Origin: Tannerellaceae bacterium
GTDB lineage: Bacteria; Bacteroidota; Bacteroidia; Bacteroidales; Tannerellaceae
Direction: 5' to 3'
Length of the DNA stretch: 64,000 nucleotides
Assembly (NCBI GenBank): GCA_031255855.1
Contig: JAIRRS010000160.1
Coordinates: 1-64,000 of the forward strand
Positions 53,844 to 63,171 of the stretch are shown here, in pieces (within the stretch, counting starts at the first letter, position 1; each line of letters opens with the position of its first letter). The notes under the pieces were generated by a model. The model was not told the origin of the DNA. It did not search any database and saw nothing but the letters and a program-made list of their open reading frames with translations. A program made the translations under genes and the position numbers.

Positions 53844-55565
53844 TTAATTATATTCGTATAACTTCACATGCAAAATACGGAATTGTCCGACTGGAATGCG
53901 TACATGCCGCCCCTGATGATTCTGGTCTCCATTCAGTCGGCGGATGTACCGGAAAGATCCGTCGTCGTTGACGGCTACTTCATCTACCGAACCAATGCCG
54001 ACTCGCAGGCCACTCCATTTTTCCACCCTTCCATTCGCCTTATTTTCTCCGTTTAAGGTAAAACCGTCCTCGCCCAGCGCTTGTACACGGATGGCTTTCT
54101 TCTCGTTCAGATGTTCGAACTCCACTACGATGCCGCTTCCGGCTATCAGGTATTCATTTTTATTCAGCCTGAGCAACATACCGCCTCCTTCCGGCCAAAC
54201 ACTTCCATTTGTAGCACGCGGATCCCACGGCAAGGTAAAGAAGTGGCGGCAGATTATCCTCAAGTGACCCTGACAGAGAACGCGTTCCTTGTTCTCCTCA
54301 TCAAAGAGCAGTCCGTTCATCACTCCTTTTCCCTGATAGTGCGTAAGCAGGGGCATTAATTCGTTTAGTTTGGCATAGCTTTGCAATAATGGGCTTTGCG
54401 GATCATCCGATCCGTCTTCGATAGAGAACGGGCTGAAGCCGATTGCGTCATGTTCGGCGAAGACATAAAAAGCCCTTACCCCGTTGTTGTCTGCCAACCG
54501 TATTTCGGGAATAAACAAAGGATTGTTGTGCAATTTATATTGCGTCACCCAGCCAGTGAAACCATTGTCATATAGATCGGGCGCCAACAAGTCGACGCCC
54601 GGCGCCCCGCAATGCCAGATGTCAATAAGATGGGCTAACGGGCCTGCAGACGGATACTGCCCCGGTTTGCGTCCCCGGCTGTTCATGGCCGCATTTACGT
54701 AAAGGGGAATATGATGGATGGAACGGGCTGCTTGTGCCATTCGTTCCACATATCGTGCATACGACCATGCCATGAAGATTTCGTCTGTGTATATATCGGC
54801 GCCGAACACTTCCTGCCAGGTTCCTTGGATTAAACATCCCTGCGCTTGCCATTTTTCCAGCATTTGTGGGTGTAGCGTTTGCTTGTTTTTTTGCAGGTAA
54901 TCCGTCAACGCTTCCGGAACGGATGCGTTAAACCGTTTGTTCGCATCTGTCGAATAGTCACGGGCATCTTCCAACATTCCGATTTCATTTTCTATCTGGA
55001 TCATTACAACGGTTCCTTCATTCTTATCAATAGCCGCAATGTGTTTCACCAGTTGGGAAAAAGCACGACTATCCGCCTGATAGACATTTTCTGAAAACGG
55101 ACTGGCTATTTCAAGCGGTTTCCCGGTTTGAGTATGTACACGCGGATATTTCTTATAATCCTCCTTAAACCATAAGGGAGCGTAACAACTCATGGAGTTC
55201 TTCCAGGCTCCGAACCACAGGAAGATTACTTTCAATTGGTTTTCGCGGGCCTGACGAATGGTTTGGTCAATCAACGTAAAGTCGTATGCGTCCTCCATCG
55301 GTTCAAGTAAGTCCCAATAAACAGGAACCAGTACCGTATTCAATCCCATACGTTGCAGTTTCGGAAATATGCGTTGGATGTCTTCCACTGATGAAGCGGA
55401 AGAGTTACCCAACTCACCACCCAATACAAGGAAGGGTTTGTCATCTACCATCAATTGGGTGGCAACGCCTTGCTTCTGCAACCGAGCCAAGCCCTGTTGG
55501 GCTTGTATAGGCAACATGATAAATAATAGTAACAGGAGTGATCCCGGCAATATATATTTTCCCAT
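53844..55565 (-). CDS. GH35 beta-galactosidase-like enzyme
   Basis: A 573-residue exported glycosidase with a signal peptide ending IQAQ (about 23). The TIM barrel shows the acid/base Glu in VMIQIENEIGML and the nucleophile Glu in NPLFIPEIRLADNN. A C-terminal beta-domain (DUF5597-like; LLRLNKNEYLIAGSGIVVEF) follows. Its place in a glucuronoxylan locus suggests removal of galactosyl, or perhaps arabinosyl or xylosyl, caps from side chains. It is the first enzyme gene after susD, across a terminator-like hairpin. Confidence 0.88.
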   Translation of the reverse strand: MGKYILPGSLLLLLFIMLPIQAQQGLARLQKQGVATQLMVDDKPFLVLGGELGNSSASSVEDIQRIFPKLQRMGLNTVLVPVYWDLLEPMEDAYDFTLIDQTIRQARENQLKVIFLWFGAWKNSMSCYAPLWFKEDYKKYPRVHTQTGKPLEIASPFSENVYQADSRAFSQLVKHIAAIDKNEGTVVMIQIENEIGMLEDARDYSTDANKRFNASVPEALTDYLQKNKQTLHPQMLEKWQAQGCLIQGTWQEVFGADIYTDEIFMAWSYARYVERMAQAARSIHHIPLYVNAAMNSRGRKPGQYPSAGPLAHLIDIWHCGAPGVDLLAPDLYDNGFTGWVTQYKLHNNPLFIPEIRLADNNGVRAFYVFAEHDAIGFSPFSIEDGSDDPQSPLLQSYAKLNELMPLLTHYQGKGVMNGLLFDEENKERVLCQGHLRIICRHFFTLPWDPRATNGSVWPEGGGMLLRLNKNEYLIAGSGIVVEFEHLNEKKAIRVQALGEDGFTLNGENKANGRVEKWSGLRVGIGSVDEVAVNDDGSFRYIRRLNGDQNHQGRHVRIPVGQFRILHVKLYEYN

Positions 55566-55614
55566 AATGTAAATGTAGCAATTAGTTAGTTTATAACTAT
55601 CCTGTCAAAAATAA

Positions 55615-55648
55615 AAGCCGCAGGCGAAAAAAGGAAATCCTGCGGCTT
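55615..55648 (-). terminator. Terminator/attenuator between susD and GH35
   Basis: AAGCCGCAGG and CCTGCGGCTT form a 10-bp stem on the minus strand, followed by TTTATTTTTG. It would let susC-susD be transcribed at a higher level than the enzyme genes downstream. Confidence 0.7.
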
Positions 55649-55689
55649 ATACTGACACCTATCCGAAAACATATAACCGGCTATTCCAA

Positions 55690-57687
55690 TCAATAACCGG
55701 GATTCTGATAGGCGTCCTTCTCTGCATCAGTCATTTCCAAAGCATTCAATTGACCTGTCGGTATAGGGCGTAAGTAATGGTACGTTTCGATTTTGCGGGT
55801 ATAAGTACGCCGGGCGTGATCGCCTGATACGCTCATCGTACCAATAGCTGCTCCGTCATTCGTGCCACTGCCTATCTCGTAAGTCTGGGCATATTCAATC
55901 AATTTCTGTGTGCGAATCAGATCGAACCAACGCAATCCTTCGCCGAAATACTCGCGGCTACGCTCGGCAAGGATATAATCAATCGTGATTTCCGATGGCG
56001 TAGACGCCAGCATAGCGGCACTGTTGTCTTGTATCTTTTCCTTGTTCCCGTTATTGTCCCAATACCACTTCCCCGCGCGGGCGCGAATAACGTTTATCAA
56101 CTCTCTCGCACTCTTGCCTCCTTTTACAGCGGCGCCTTTTACGGCTGCCTCGGCCGCAACGAAATACAGTTCCGAGAAGTAAGCAATATTGATAGGACGA
56201 GTAATGCCTCCATTAGGTTCACCAAGTCCGTCGCCATTGTTTGTGCGGTATGTTCCCAACTTCCAGAGATTAGGGTAGCGGCCGCGGCTGATATGACTTG
56301 GGGCGATGACATAATCACTTCTGCCCGCCATTACACCTGCCGCCACTTCACTCGCTTTTGCGGAAGCGGAAGCATAGTCTATACTATTTCCATCAGCCGG
56401 ATCTTCGTCGAGGAACGTCAGGATGGCATCGCCCGGATGCACTTCCATACCGTTGGCATTATACAGGGTTGTTTCGTCTTTAAGACTACCCTTCGTCCAG
56501 TTACCTCGGAATACTGTAACGAAAGTACCATCATAGCGGGAGTCGTTGACCTTGTCGGCAAAGGTAGTCTCAAATACGCCAATGGGAGGAGCCATACAAC
56601 TCCACGGACGGCCATACGCTTGTGCGGCTTCGCGTTGTACAGATTCCACGACCTTTGTCGTTCCATCCGTTAATTTTTGAAAACTCCTGATCAGCGTATA
56701 GTTCCAATCCACGAACCAAACAATCTGGTTGCCTGGCGCTCCGCCGCTGAAATAAGAATGGCTTTGTCCGTCGTAAAACTCGCTGCTCTCGGTGTGGTCG
56801 GCATAAAGCAACACTTCCCTATTACGGTCGTTGGAGCCGAGATGGACATTATAGTAATATTCCAACAATCCGAAATTTCCCGGATTTTCAATACCTTCCA
56901 CCGCCATGTCATACGCCTGCTGAAAATACCACGCGGCATCGTGTCCGTCAGGATCCGTACGCGGACATTCGGGATAAGTCGGAATATTTCCCTTGTTTTC
57001 AAGCCACCATCCATACGTCAAGTATGCTTTGGCCAGCATCAGACGCGCCAATGTTTTGGTAACGCCGCCTGTTACACGTCCTGTTTCAGGCAACAATTCC
57101 ACCGACAGTTTCAGGTCGGGAAAGACAGCGCGCGTGTAAACCTCAGGAACCGTGTTACGCGCGGAAACACGTACGGGCGTAATATTAAACTTCAATTCAC
57201 CCGATCCCAAATCTAATGGCACCCCGCCGAAAGTCTGCACCAGTTGGAAATAATCGAAAGCGCGAAAGAAACGGGCTTCGGCTATCAGCGCGTCAGTGAC
57301 TCCCGCTTCTGTGCCGTTTTCTATCACGCCACTTGCTGTATTGATATTGGAAAACACCGCGTTCCACAAAGCGTCTGAACGTACCGTGTTCGCGGCATAG
57401 TTACCTACGCCTTCGGTCAGGTCGATGTCTTTAAAGTTATTATCAGCGCTCCATGCGAACGTATATTCATCAGTCGGCTGTTGACATGCAGCATAGTAAT
57501 ACTGACCATAAAACTGTCGCAGATGGGCATACATGGATGTCAATCCACCCATCACGCCTTCTTCGGTTTTGAAGAAAGTGGGATCATAACTGCTGCGCGG
57601 CTGCTCGTCCAGAATACCAGAGCATCCCATAAGGAACAGTGAGGAAAGAACGGCTCCTGCGATTGATTTCATATATAAATTTTTCAT
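55690..57687 (-). CDS. SusD-like lipoprotein of the xylan-type locus
   Basis: A 665-residue RagB/SusD protein with lipobox FLMGC (Cys about 22), followed by SGILDEQPRS. Helical repeats (EARFFRAFDYFQLVQTFGGVPL) and the C-terminal ILAERSREYFGEGLRWFDLIRT are family hallmarks. It is about 100 residues longer than typical, with extra loops between residues 330 and 480 that may widen the binding face for decorated oligosaccharides. Partner of the SusC encoded 26 bp upstream. Confidence 0.95.
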   Translation of the reverse strand: MKNLYMKSIAGAVLSSLFLMGCSGILDEQPRSSYDPTFFKTEEGVMGGLTSMYAHLRQFYGQYYYAACQQPTDEYTFAWSADNNFKDIDLTEGVGNYAANTVRSDALWNAVFSNINTASGVIENGTEAGVTDALIAEARFFRAFDYFQLVQTFGGVPLDLGSGELKFNITPVRVSARNTVPEVYTRAVFPDLKLSVELLPETGRVTGGVTKTLARLMLAKAYLTYGWWLENKGNIPTYPECPRTDPDGHDAAWYFQQAYDMAVEGIENPGNFGLLEYYYNVHLGSNDRNREVLLYADHTESSEFYDGQSHSYFSGGAPGNQIVWFVDWNYTLIRSFQKLTDGTTKVVESVQREAAQAYGRPWSCMAPPIGVFETTFADKVNDSRYDGTFVTVFRGNWTKGSLKDETTLYNANGMEVHPGDAILTFLDEDPADGNSIDYASASAKASEVAAGVMAGRSDYVIAPSHISRGRYPNLWKLGTYRTNNGDGLGEPNGGITRPINIAYFSELYFVAAEAAVKGAAVKGGKSARELINVIRARAGKWYWDNNGNKEKIQDNSAAMLASTPSEITIDYILAERSREYFGEGLRWFDLIRTQKLIEYAQTYEIGSGTNDGAAIGTMSVSGDHARRTYTRKIETYHYLRPIPTGQLNALEMTDAEKDAYQNPGY

Positions 57688-57712
57688 ACTGTATTTTTCT
57701 ATATTAAGAGGT

Positions 57713-60700
57713 TTAAAATGTCAGGTTCAGCCCGACCAGATAATTCGTAGCGTTGGGCGAGTTGGTTCCTATAATCAGCAAGCGCGATTTGAGGCTGGTG
57801 GTTACCGCCTGGTTCTCGTCACCGTAAGAGTTTGGTTCGGGGTCGCCGCCACTCTCGTTGTAGTAAGGCGAGAATAATACGAACGGGTTTTGTACTGTGG
57901 CATAAAGCCGGAGATTGCCTATGGCATAGCGCTTCAACCATTCTTTTGGAACATTATAGCCTACTGTTATGGTCCGCACTTTCAGATAAGATGCGTCAAA
58001 ATATCCCAGCGTACTCCCGTATTTCGGGTTATCGCTCTGTTCTATTCCGCCCGGTTTGGGATATTTGGCATTGGGATTATCTGGTGTCCAGTAATCTACT
58101 TTTACGTTGCCGCGCCGTCCGGTCATCATGTTCAGGTAACCGGAGGAAGAATAAAGCGTACTGATTAGCGTTCCTCCACTCTTGAACGCGCCGACTACGC
58201 TTAAATCAAAATTCTTGTAAGCTACCAGCGTATTGAAACCACCCTGGAAATTCGGTTCCATCGAGATGATCTGTCTGTCATCGGGTCCTATCGCGCGAGT
58301 AGGCAATCCGTTGGCATCATAATCGCCGTTATATTTCACTTTGATCATGCCTGCATTTCCACCCGGCTCAGCAATATCCATAGCCGCTTTTTCGCTTTCC
58401 TGCCACAACCCTATCTTCTCATAATCGTAGATTACATCAATGGGATAGCCAACAAACCACCAGTTGTTTTCGTCGCGTTTAGCGTCCGAAGAAGCAAGAG
58501 ACACTAGTTTGTTGCGATTGGAATAAAGGTTGATGCCAGCATTCCACGTCCAGCCGTTCACATTATCTAATATCACACCGTTAAGCGAAAGCTCAAAACC
58601 TTTATTCTGCGTTTCCCCGATATTTGCCATATAGCTGCCTACACCGGCCGTTTGGGGTAGGCTTACGCTGAGCAATACATCTTTGGTATTTTGAATATAG
58701 TACTCTACCGTACCGCTAATGCGGTTGTTCAGTAGCGAAAAGTCCAAGCCGAAATTGTACGTGCTGGAATATTCCCAGCCCAAGCTGGAGTTAGGAAGTT
58801 CAGATACGTAGAAACCAGTATCATACGAGTCTGCCCCGAAGTTGTAGGGACGGGTGGAGAGAAGTCCAAACGTTTTATAAGGATTAACAGACTGGTTGGA
58901 GGTTTGGCCATACCCCACACGCAATTTCAACTGGTCTACTGTGGAAAGATAGTTCTCCCAAAAAGCTTCTTTCGAAATGTTCCAGCCAATAGATACGGCA
59001 GGATAGGTATGCCACTTATGTCCAGGCGCCAAACGCGAAGAAGCATCGGCACGGAAAGCCACACTCGCCATGTACCTGTCGTCATACGAATACATCGCGC
59101 GTCCCATCCACGACATCAAGCCGCTTTGTTCATAAGCCTGATCGCCCGGATTGACAGTAATTTCACCGGCGGCATGTCCCAGATTGTAATACTGAAAGTA
59201 TCCAGCGGGAATATCCCTTGCCGCAACGGCAGACCTGTTATAGGTGGTTTGTTCGGCGGAATACATACCTACGGCATTGATCCTGTGTTTTCCGAACGTC
59301 CGGTCGTATGTCAGCAGGTTTTCAACCGTCCAGTTGGTGGTGAGTGAATTATTGATGGAAGCAGAAGAAGTCGTGTTGGGATTTACTTCATTTATACCTT
59401 GTCCCCTGAAAGCGCCGCCATTGCCATGCCGGAGGTTCAGACCGAGATTGATACGATACTTCAAACCTTCCACGCCGGGTATTTTTACTTCGCCATAAAC
59501 CGTGTTGTATGAACCGAACGCTTTGTCTTCTTGAATCCAAAGGTCTTCTAATCCTTCCAACACTTCGCGCGGATAAATAAATTGTTCGTCCGTCGTCATC
59601 TTAACCGTTCTTTTCCATGTCCCATCTTCGTTCTTCGGATTAACCAAAGGAGAGAGACTCAATGTTCCGTACAAACCGATATTTCCGCCTTCGGTCAGGT
59701 TGTATGTATTATTGGTAACAAACCCTACCTTTATATTCTCGCCCACTTCCTGGTCGAGAGATCCACGCAACGAGACACGGCTATATTGTTGCGTAGGCAC
59801 TACGCCCTGGTCGTGATAGTAACCCAATCCAAAACTGTAGTTATTCCCCTTACCACCGCCGGAAACGCCTACATCATGACTGGTGGTGATACCGGTGCGG
59901 TAAAATAAATCCTGCCAGTCGGTATTCATATCGTCTGATTCGTCTATTCCGTTGCTGTATTTACCGGCAGCTTTACGAATGGCGGCCAATTCCTGTCCGT
60001 TCATCATCGGATACTTTTCGGCAATCTTAACGCCGTAATATCCGTTGTACGTTACTTGCGCTTTCTGATCGGTATATCCTTTATTCGTCGTTACCATAAT
60101 CACGCCGTTTGCCCCACGCGACCCATAAATAGCTGTAGAAGATGCATCTTTCAGTATATCAAGGCTTTTTATATCATTCGGGTTGATATCGGACAGCGAA
60201 CCTGCAAAAGGAATACCGTCAAGCACAACCAGCGGATCATTACTGGCGTTGAGCGAACGAGTACCACGAATACGTATCTGCATGGACGCGCCTGGCTGAG
60301 AGGATGTTTGCGTCATATCCACACCGGCAACACGCCCTTGCAAAGCAGATGATATATTCCCTGTCTGTACGACGCGTAAATCTTCTCCACGCATGGAAGC
60401 CACCGAACCTGTCACGGCTTCCCTGCGCTGTGTGCCATATCCGATCACCACTACGTTATCCAGCATTTTTGAGTCTTCCTCTATAGTAATATTGAAAGAC
60501 GTCTTTCCTGCTACCGGAATTTCTTTCGTCTGGTAACCGATATAAGAAACAACAAGGATGGCGTTGCTTTCTACATTTAACGCAAACGCTCCGTCAAAAT
60601 CGGTAACGACCCCGTTTGTTGTTCCTTTTTCTACCACATTCGCGCCGATAACCGGTTCTCCTGTAGCATTATCCTTCACAAGACCTTTTATGTTAACTGT

Positions 60701-60781
60701 TTGCGAAAATGCCCATAAAGGCACAACGCACAACAAAAACAGTAGGCCTTGACGCTTCATACGATAATTTAAGAATTTCAT
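57713..60781 (-). CDS. SusC-like TonB-dependent transporter of the xylan-type locus
   Basis: I take the ATG at 60781 (1022 residues); the frame extends to 60859 without a signal-like sequence. The signal peptide ends near WAFSQ. The N-terminal beta-sandwich (IKGLVKDNATGEPVIGANVVE) and plug signatures (NVVVIGYGTQRREAVTGSVA, IRIRGTRSLNASNDPLVVLDG, ILKDASSTAIYGSRGANGVI) are those of SusC. First gene of the minus-strand locus, divergent from the AraC regulator across 263 bp. Confidence 0.95.
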   Translation of the reverse strand: MKFLNYRMKRQGLLFLLCVVPLWAFSQTVNIKGLVKDNATGEPVIGANVVEKGTTNGVVTDFDGAFALNVESNAILVVSYIGYQTKEIPVAGKTSFNITIEEDSKMLDNVVVIGYGTQRREAVTGSVASMRGEDLRVVQTGNISSALQGRVAGVDMTQTSSQPGASMQIRIRGTRSLNASNDPLVVLDGIPFAGSLSDINPNDIKSLDILKDASSTAIYGSRGANGVIMVTTNKGYTDQKAQVTYNGYYGVKIAEKYPMMNGQELAAIRKAAGKYSNGIDESDDMNTDWQDLFYRTGITTSHDVGVSGGGKGNNYSFGLGYYHDQGVVPTQQYSRVSLRGSLDQEVGENIKVGFVTNNTYNLTEGGNIGLYGTLSLSPLVNPKNEDGTWKRTVKMTTDEQFIYPREVLEGLEDLWIQEDKAFGSYNTVYGEVKIPGVEGLKYRINLGLNLRHGNGGAFRGQGINEVNPNTTSSASINNSLTTNWTVENLLTYDRTFGKHRINAVGMYSAEQTTYNRSAVAARDIPAGYFQYYNLGHAAGEITVNPGDQAYEQSGLMSWMGRAMYSYDDRYMASVAFRADASSRLAPGHKWHTYPAVSIGWNISKEAFWENYLSTVDQLKLRVGYGQTSNQSVNPYKTFGLLSTRPYNFGADSYDTGFYVSELPNSSLGWEYSSTYNFGLDFSLLNNRISGTVEYYIQNTKDVLLSVSLPQTAGVGSYMANIGETQNKGFELSLNGVILDNVNGWTWNAGINLYSNRNKLVSLASSDAKRDENNWWFVGYPIDVIYDYEKIGLWQESEKAAMDIAEPGGNAGMIKVKYNGDYDANGLPTRAIGPDDRQIISMEPNFQGGFNTLVAYKNFDLSVVGAFKSGGTLISTLYSSSGYLNMMTGRRGNVKVDYWTPDNPNAKYPKPGGIEQSDNPKYGSTLGYFDASYLKVRTITVGYNVPKEWLKRYAIGNLRLYATVQNPFVLFSPYYNESGGDPEPNSYGDENQAVTTSLKSRLLIIGTNSPNATNYLVGLNLTF

Positions 60782-61044
60782 GATAAAAGATTTTTTAGTT
60801 AGTAAAACAATGTCCTCCTTTGTCCTAACCGGCAGACAAACATGATGATAAAAATGCACAACGTTCTTTACCGAGGTTCATACTGTGGAAGGTTCCCATA
60901 AGCATATTATTAAAAAAGTTAAACATTATAGCTATTATGTATCGACACAAAAATAGATTTAAAATAAATTCCAGAATATTTGTTTTTTTGCAGAAACTAT
61001 GCATATTTTAGCAACTATTATTCCCATCTTGAAAACCAACGGAA

Positions 61045-61926
61045 ATGAAAACGATTATGAATGAAAGACTTCCTATTTCGGAAGCCAATCCTATCCATCC
61101 ACGCTATTATGATTATGACCATTTTACGTATCCGTGGCATTTTCATAGCCAATATGAGATTATCTATGTGAAAGAGAGTACGGGATTATGTTTCGTCGGG
61201 GATTGTATTGAAAAATTTTCCGGCGGCGACCTTATCCTTCTCGGAAGCAATCTTCCTCATTATCTATTAAGCGATGATATTTATATCACCGGAAATCATG
61301 AATTAAGAGTGAAAGGTACTATCATCCAATTCGAAAAAGATTTTATGAGCTATTCCATCGAACATTATCCGCAATTCTTGCAGATAAAAACATTTCTGGA
61401 AGAATCCAGGAGAGGGGTTTTCTTCCGCAAATTAAGTTGCCGGTCAATAATCGATTTGCTGGATGATTTCCCTACGTTCAAAGATTTCGATCAGATAACT
61501 AATTTATTATTGCTCCTTCAGAAGATGGCGACGTATTCCGACAGACAGTTGTTAGCCTCCCTTCTATACTATGAAGCTTTTCCCACTTTCGGAAACAACC
61601 GGATTGAAAAAATAATCTCATTCATCAATAGCAACTATACCCGCGATATCAGCCTAACGGAAATTGCGTCTATGGCTGCCATGAATCCGAGCGCTTTCTG
61701 CCGGTATTTTAAAGAGAACACGGGTAAAACCTATGTAAAGTATGTCGCGGATATGCGGATTGGGTACGCCTGTAAATTGCTGACATTGAACAAAATGAAC
61801 ATTTCTCAAATATGTTATGAATGTGGATTTGATTCTATAAGCAATTTTAACCGCACGTTTAAACAAGCAACGCAATTTACGCCAACTCAGTATCAACAAA
61901 AGATACTGGGGAAATCATCTGAATGA
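61045..61926 (+). CDS. AraC-family transcriptional regulator
   Basis: A 293-residue one-component regulator. The N-terminal cupin (about 20-110; HFHSQYEIIYVKESTGLCFV, then GGDLILLGSNLPHY) would bind the inducing sugar. The C-terminal double helix-turn-helix (about 190-290; ISLTEIASMAAMNPSAFCRY, then ISQICYECGFDSISNFNRTF) contacts DNA. It is divergent from susC, so it probably controls the glucuronoxylan genes. Most xylan loci in Bacteroides use a hybrid two-component sensor instead. The last codons overlap the first unit of repeat copy C. Confidence 0.92.
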   Translation: MKTIMNERLPISEANPIHPRYYDYDHFTYPWHFHSQYEIIYVKESTGLCFVGDCIEKFSGGDLILLGSNLPHYLLSDDIYITGNHELRVKGTIIQFEKDFMSYSIEHYPQFLQIKTFLEESRRGVFFRKLSCRSIIDLLDDFPTFKDFDQITNLLLLLQKMATYSDRQLLASLLYYEAFPTFGNNRIEKIISFINSNYTRDISLTEIASMAAMNPSAFCRYFKENTGKTYVKYVADMRIGYACKLLTLNKMNISQICYECGFDSISNFNRTFKQATQFTPTQYQQKILGKSSE

Positions 61927-62010
61927 TTTCCTAATTTCATTGGGATGTTTGCCCTAATTCATCCAAATGTTTCCCTAAATTCATCCAGATGAATTTTTAG
62001 CAACTTCTAC
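61908..62010 (+). repeat. Dispersed palindromic 22-bp repeat element, copy C
   Basis: Units start at 61914, 61936, 61958 and 61980, exactly 22 bp apart, with ATCATCTGAATGA, TTCATTGGGATG, TTCATCCAAATG and TTCATCCAGATGAA cores. The right flank (AATTTTTAGCAACTTC) resembles that of copy A. The left flank shares only GGGGAAATCATCTG because it lies in the end of the AraC gene. The first unit encodes that gene's stop. Confidence 0.75.
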
Positions 62011-62065
62011 TGGCTCCATAGACCCATTTTTTTGCATCAAGGCTAAAAATCTCAAATAAATTACA

Positions 62066-62095
62066 TATATTTGCAAACAACTACATATTGTGTAG
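62066..62095 (+). promoter_or_regulatory. Promoter and inverted repeat upstream of AbiEi
   Basis: TATATTTG (62066-62073) is a -7 element. Just downstream, CTACATATTGTGTAG (62081-62095) has complementary CTACA/TGTAG arms, a candidate site for AbiEi autorepression. Confidence 0.4.
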
Positions 62096-62114
62096 TGCTT
62101 TGCAAATATAGTTT

Positions 62115-62927
62115 ATGGCGAATTTAAAGTTGGATAGAAGTAATAAATGGGATCAGTTCTTTGTTGAACTGCAATCTCAAGGGCGTTATGCCTTTACTTT
62201 TGAGGAATTGCGCAATCGCTTCAAGTCATCTGAAAAGACATTACTGCAAGGCTTGTACAGATATAAAACCAAGAAACAAATAGCGCAAATACGGAAAGGC
62301 TTCTATGTCATCATTCCGCCCAATTATTCCAATCAGGGAATGCTTCCTCCATATTTGTTTATCGACGACCTGATGAAGTCTCTGGATAAGCCCTATTACG
62401 TGGCTTTGCTATCCGCGGCAGCTTTACATGGGGCCGCACATCAGCAACCGATGGAATACTTTGTCATGGCGGAAACTCCGGCTCCAAGGAGTATTAATAA
62501 CAAAAAATTGAAAGTCTCCTTTTTTTCAAAAAACTTATGGGAGCAGGATGATATTGTGCAAAAAACAACTGACGCCGGCTATCTCAATGTTTCTTCTCCA
62601 GAATTAACAGCATTGGACTTATTGGCTTATGTCGATAAAATAGGTATGAATAGGGCTGTTACTGTTTTACAGGAGTTAGCACAGGCAATGAAAGCGGCAA
62701 CACTCTCAAAAACTGCGAAGAGGTGTTCAAATACTCCTGTAATCCAACGGTTAGGTTATATTTTAGATAAAGCATTGGGCGAAGAAAAACTATCAGATTC
62801 TTTATTGAAGATTTTGACTGCCAGAAATGTATCTCCGGTATTATTGGCTACTCAAAAAGAAAAGCAGGGAGAGTTAGATGAAGTATGGAGGGTTATTAAA
62901 AATGTAGAGATAGAAAGTGATTTATGA
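62115..62927 (+). CDS. AbiEi-type antitoxin (type IV toxin-antitoxin)
   Basis: A 270-residue protein. The N-terminal winged helix (FTFEELRNRFKSSEKTLLQG, then IAQIRKGFYVIIPP) binds DNA. The C-terminal domain (YYVALLSAAALHGAAHQQPM, then NVSSPELTALDLLAYV) is the AbiEi antitoxin fold. In intact pairs it represses its own operon and neutralises AbiEii, a nucleotidyltransferase, without direct binding. It is complete here, while the toxin gene that overlaps its stop (ATGA) is cut off. Confidence 0.9.
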   Translation: MANLKLDRSNKWDQFFVELQSQGRYAFTFEELRNRFKSSEKTLLQGLYRYKTKKQIAQIRKGFYVIIPPNYSNQGMLPPYLFIDDLMKSLDKPYYVALLSAAALHGAAHQQPMEYFVMAETPAPRSINNKKLKVSFFSKNLWEQDDIVQKTTDAGYLNVSSPELTALDLLAYVDKIGMNRAVTVLQELAQAMKAATLSKTAKRCSNTPVIQRLGYILDKALGEEKLSDSLLKILTARNVSPVLLATQKEKQGELDEVWRVIKNVEIESDL

Positions 62928-63055
62928 TACCACGCCGATATATAGAAGAATGGAAAGCAATTGCACCTTGGCCGATCGATGCCCAAGTAGAGCAAGATTT
63001 AGTAATTGCCAGAGTTTTGGTAGAAATATTTTCTGACGATCTGCTGAAAAGATGA
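62924..63055 (+). pseudogene. Truncated AbiEii nucleotidyltransferase toxin
   Basis: Starting in the ATGA overlap, 43 codons read MIPRRYIEEWKAIAPWPIDA and so on to VEIFSDDLLKR, then stop. This is the expected N-terminus of the AbiEii family, which normally runs to about 300 residues with the nucleotidyltransferase motif beginning shortly after this point. All catalytic residues are missing, so no toxin can be made. The break falls at the start of the next fragment. Confidence 0.85.
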
Positions 63056-63171
63056 GCAATAAGCACTCTAAATATGATAACATACCAAATGGGTGGTTGA
63101 AAATCACACTCAGGGATATAATTGCTCTTGAGTATGGTAAGAGTCTTATTTATAGAGAAAGAACCCGATAA
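63052..63171 (+). pseudogene. Fragment resembling the start of HsdS
   Basis: An ATG overlapping the toxin's stop opens 39 codons containing NIPNGWLKITLRDIIALEYG and KSLIYRER, then stop. The pattern IPNGW..TL.DI...YGKSL is typical of the beginning of a target-recognition domain in type I restriction specificity subunits. It is far too short to function. It appears to be joined to the AbiEii remnant by a deletion or recombination. Confidence 0.6.

Noticed and set aside
60782..60859. N-terminal extension of the second SusC
   Set aside because: The signal peptide begins at the ATG at 60781; the extra residues give no sensible signal sequence.
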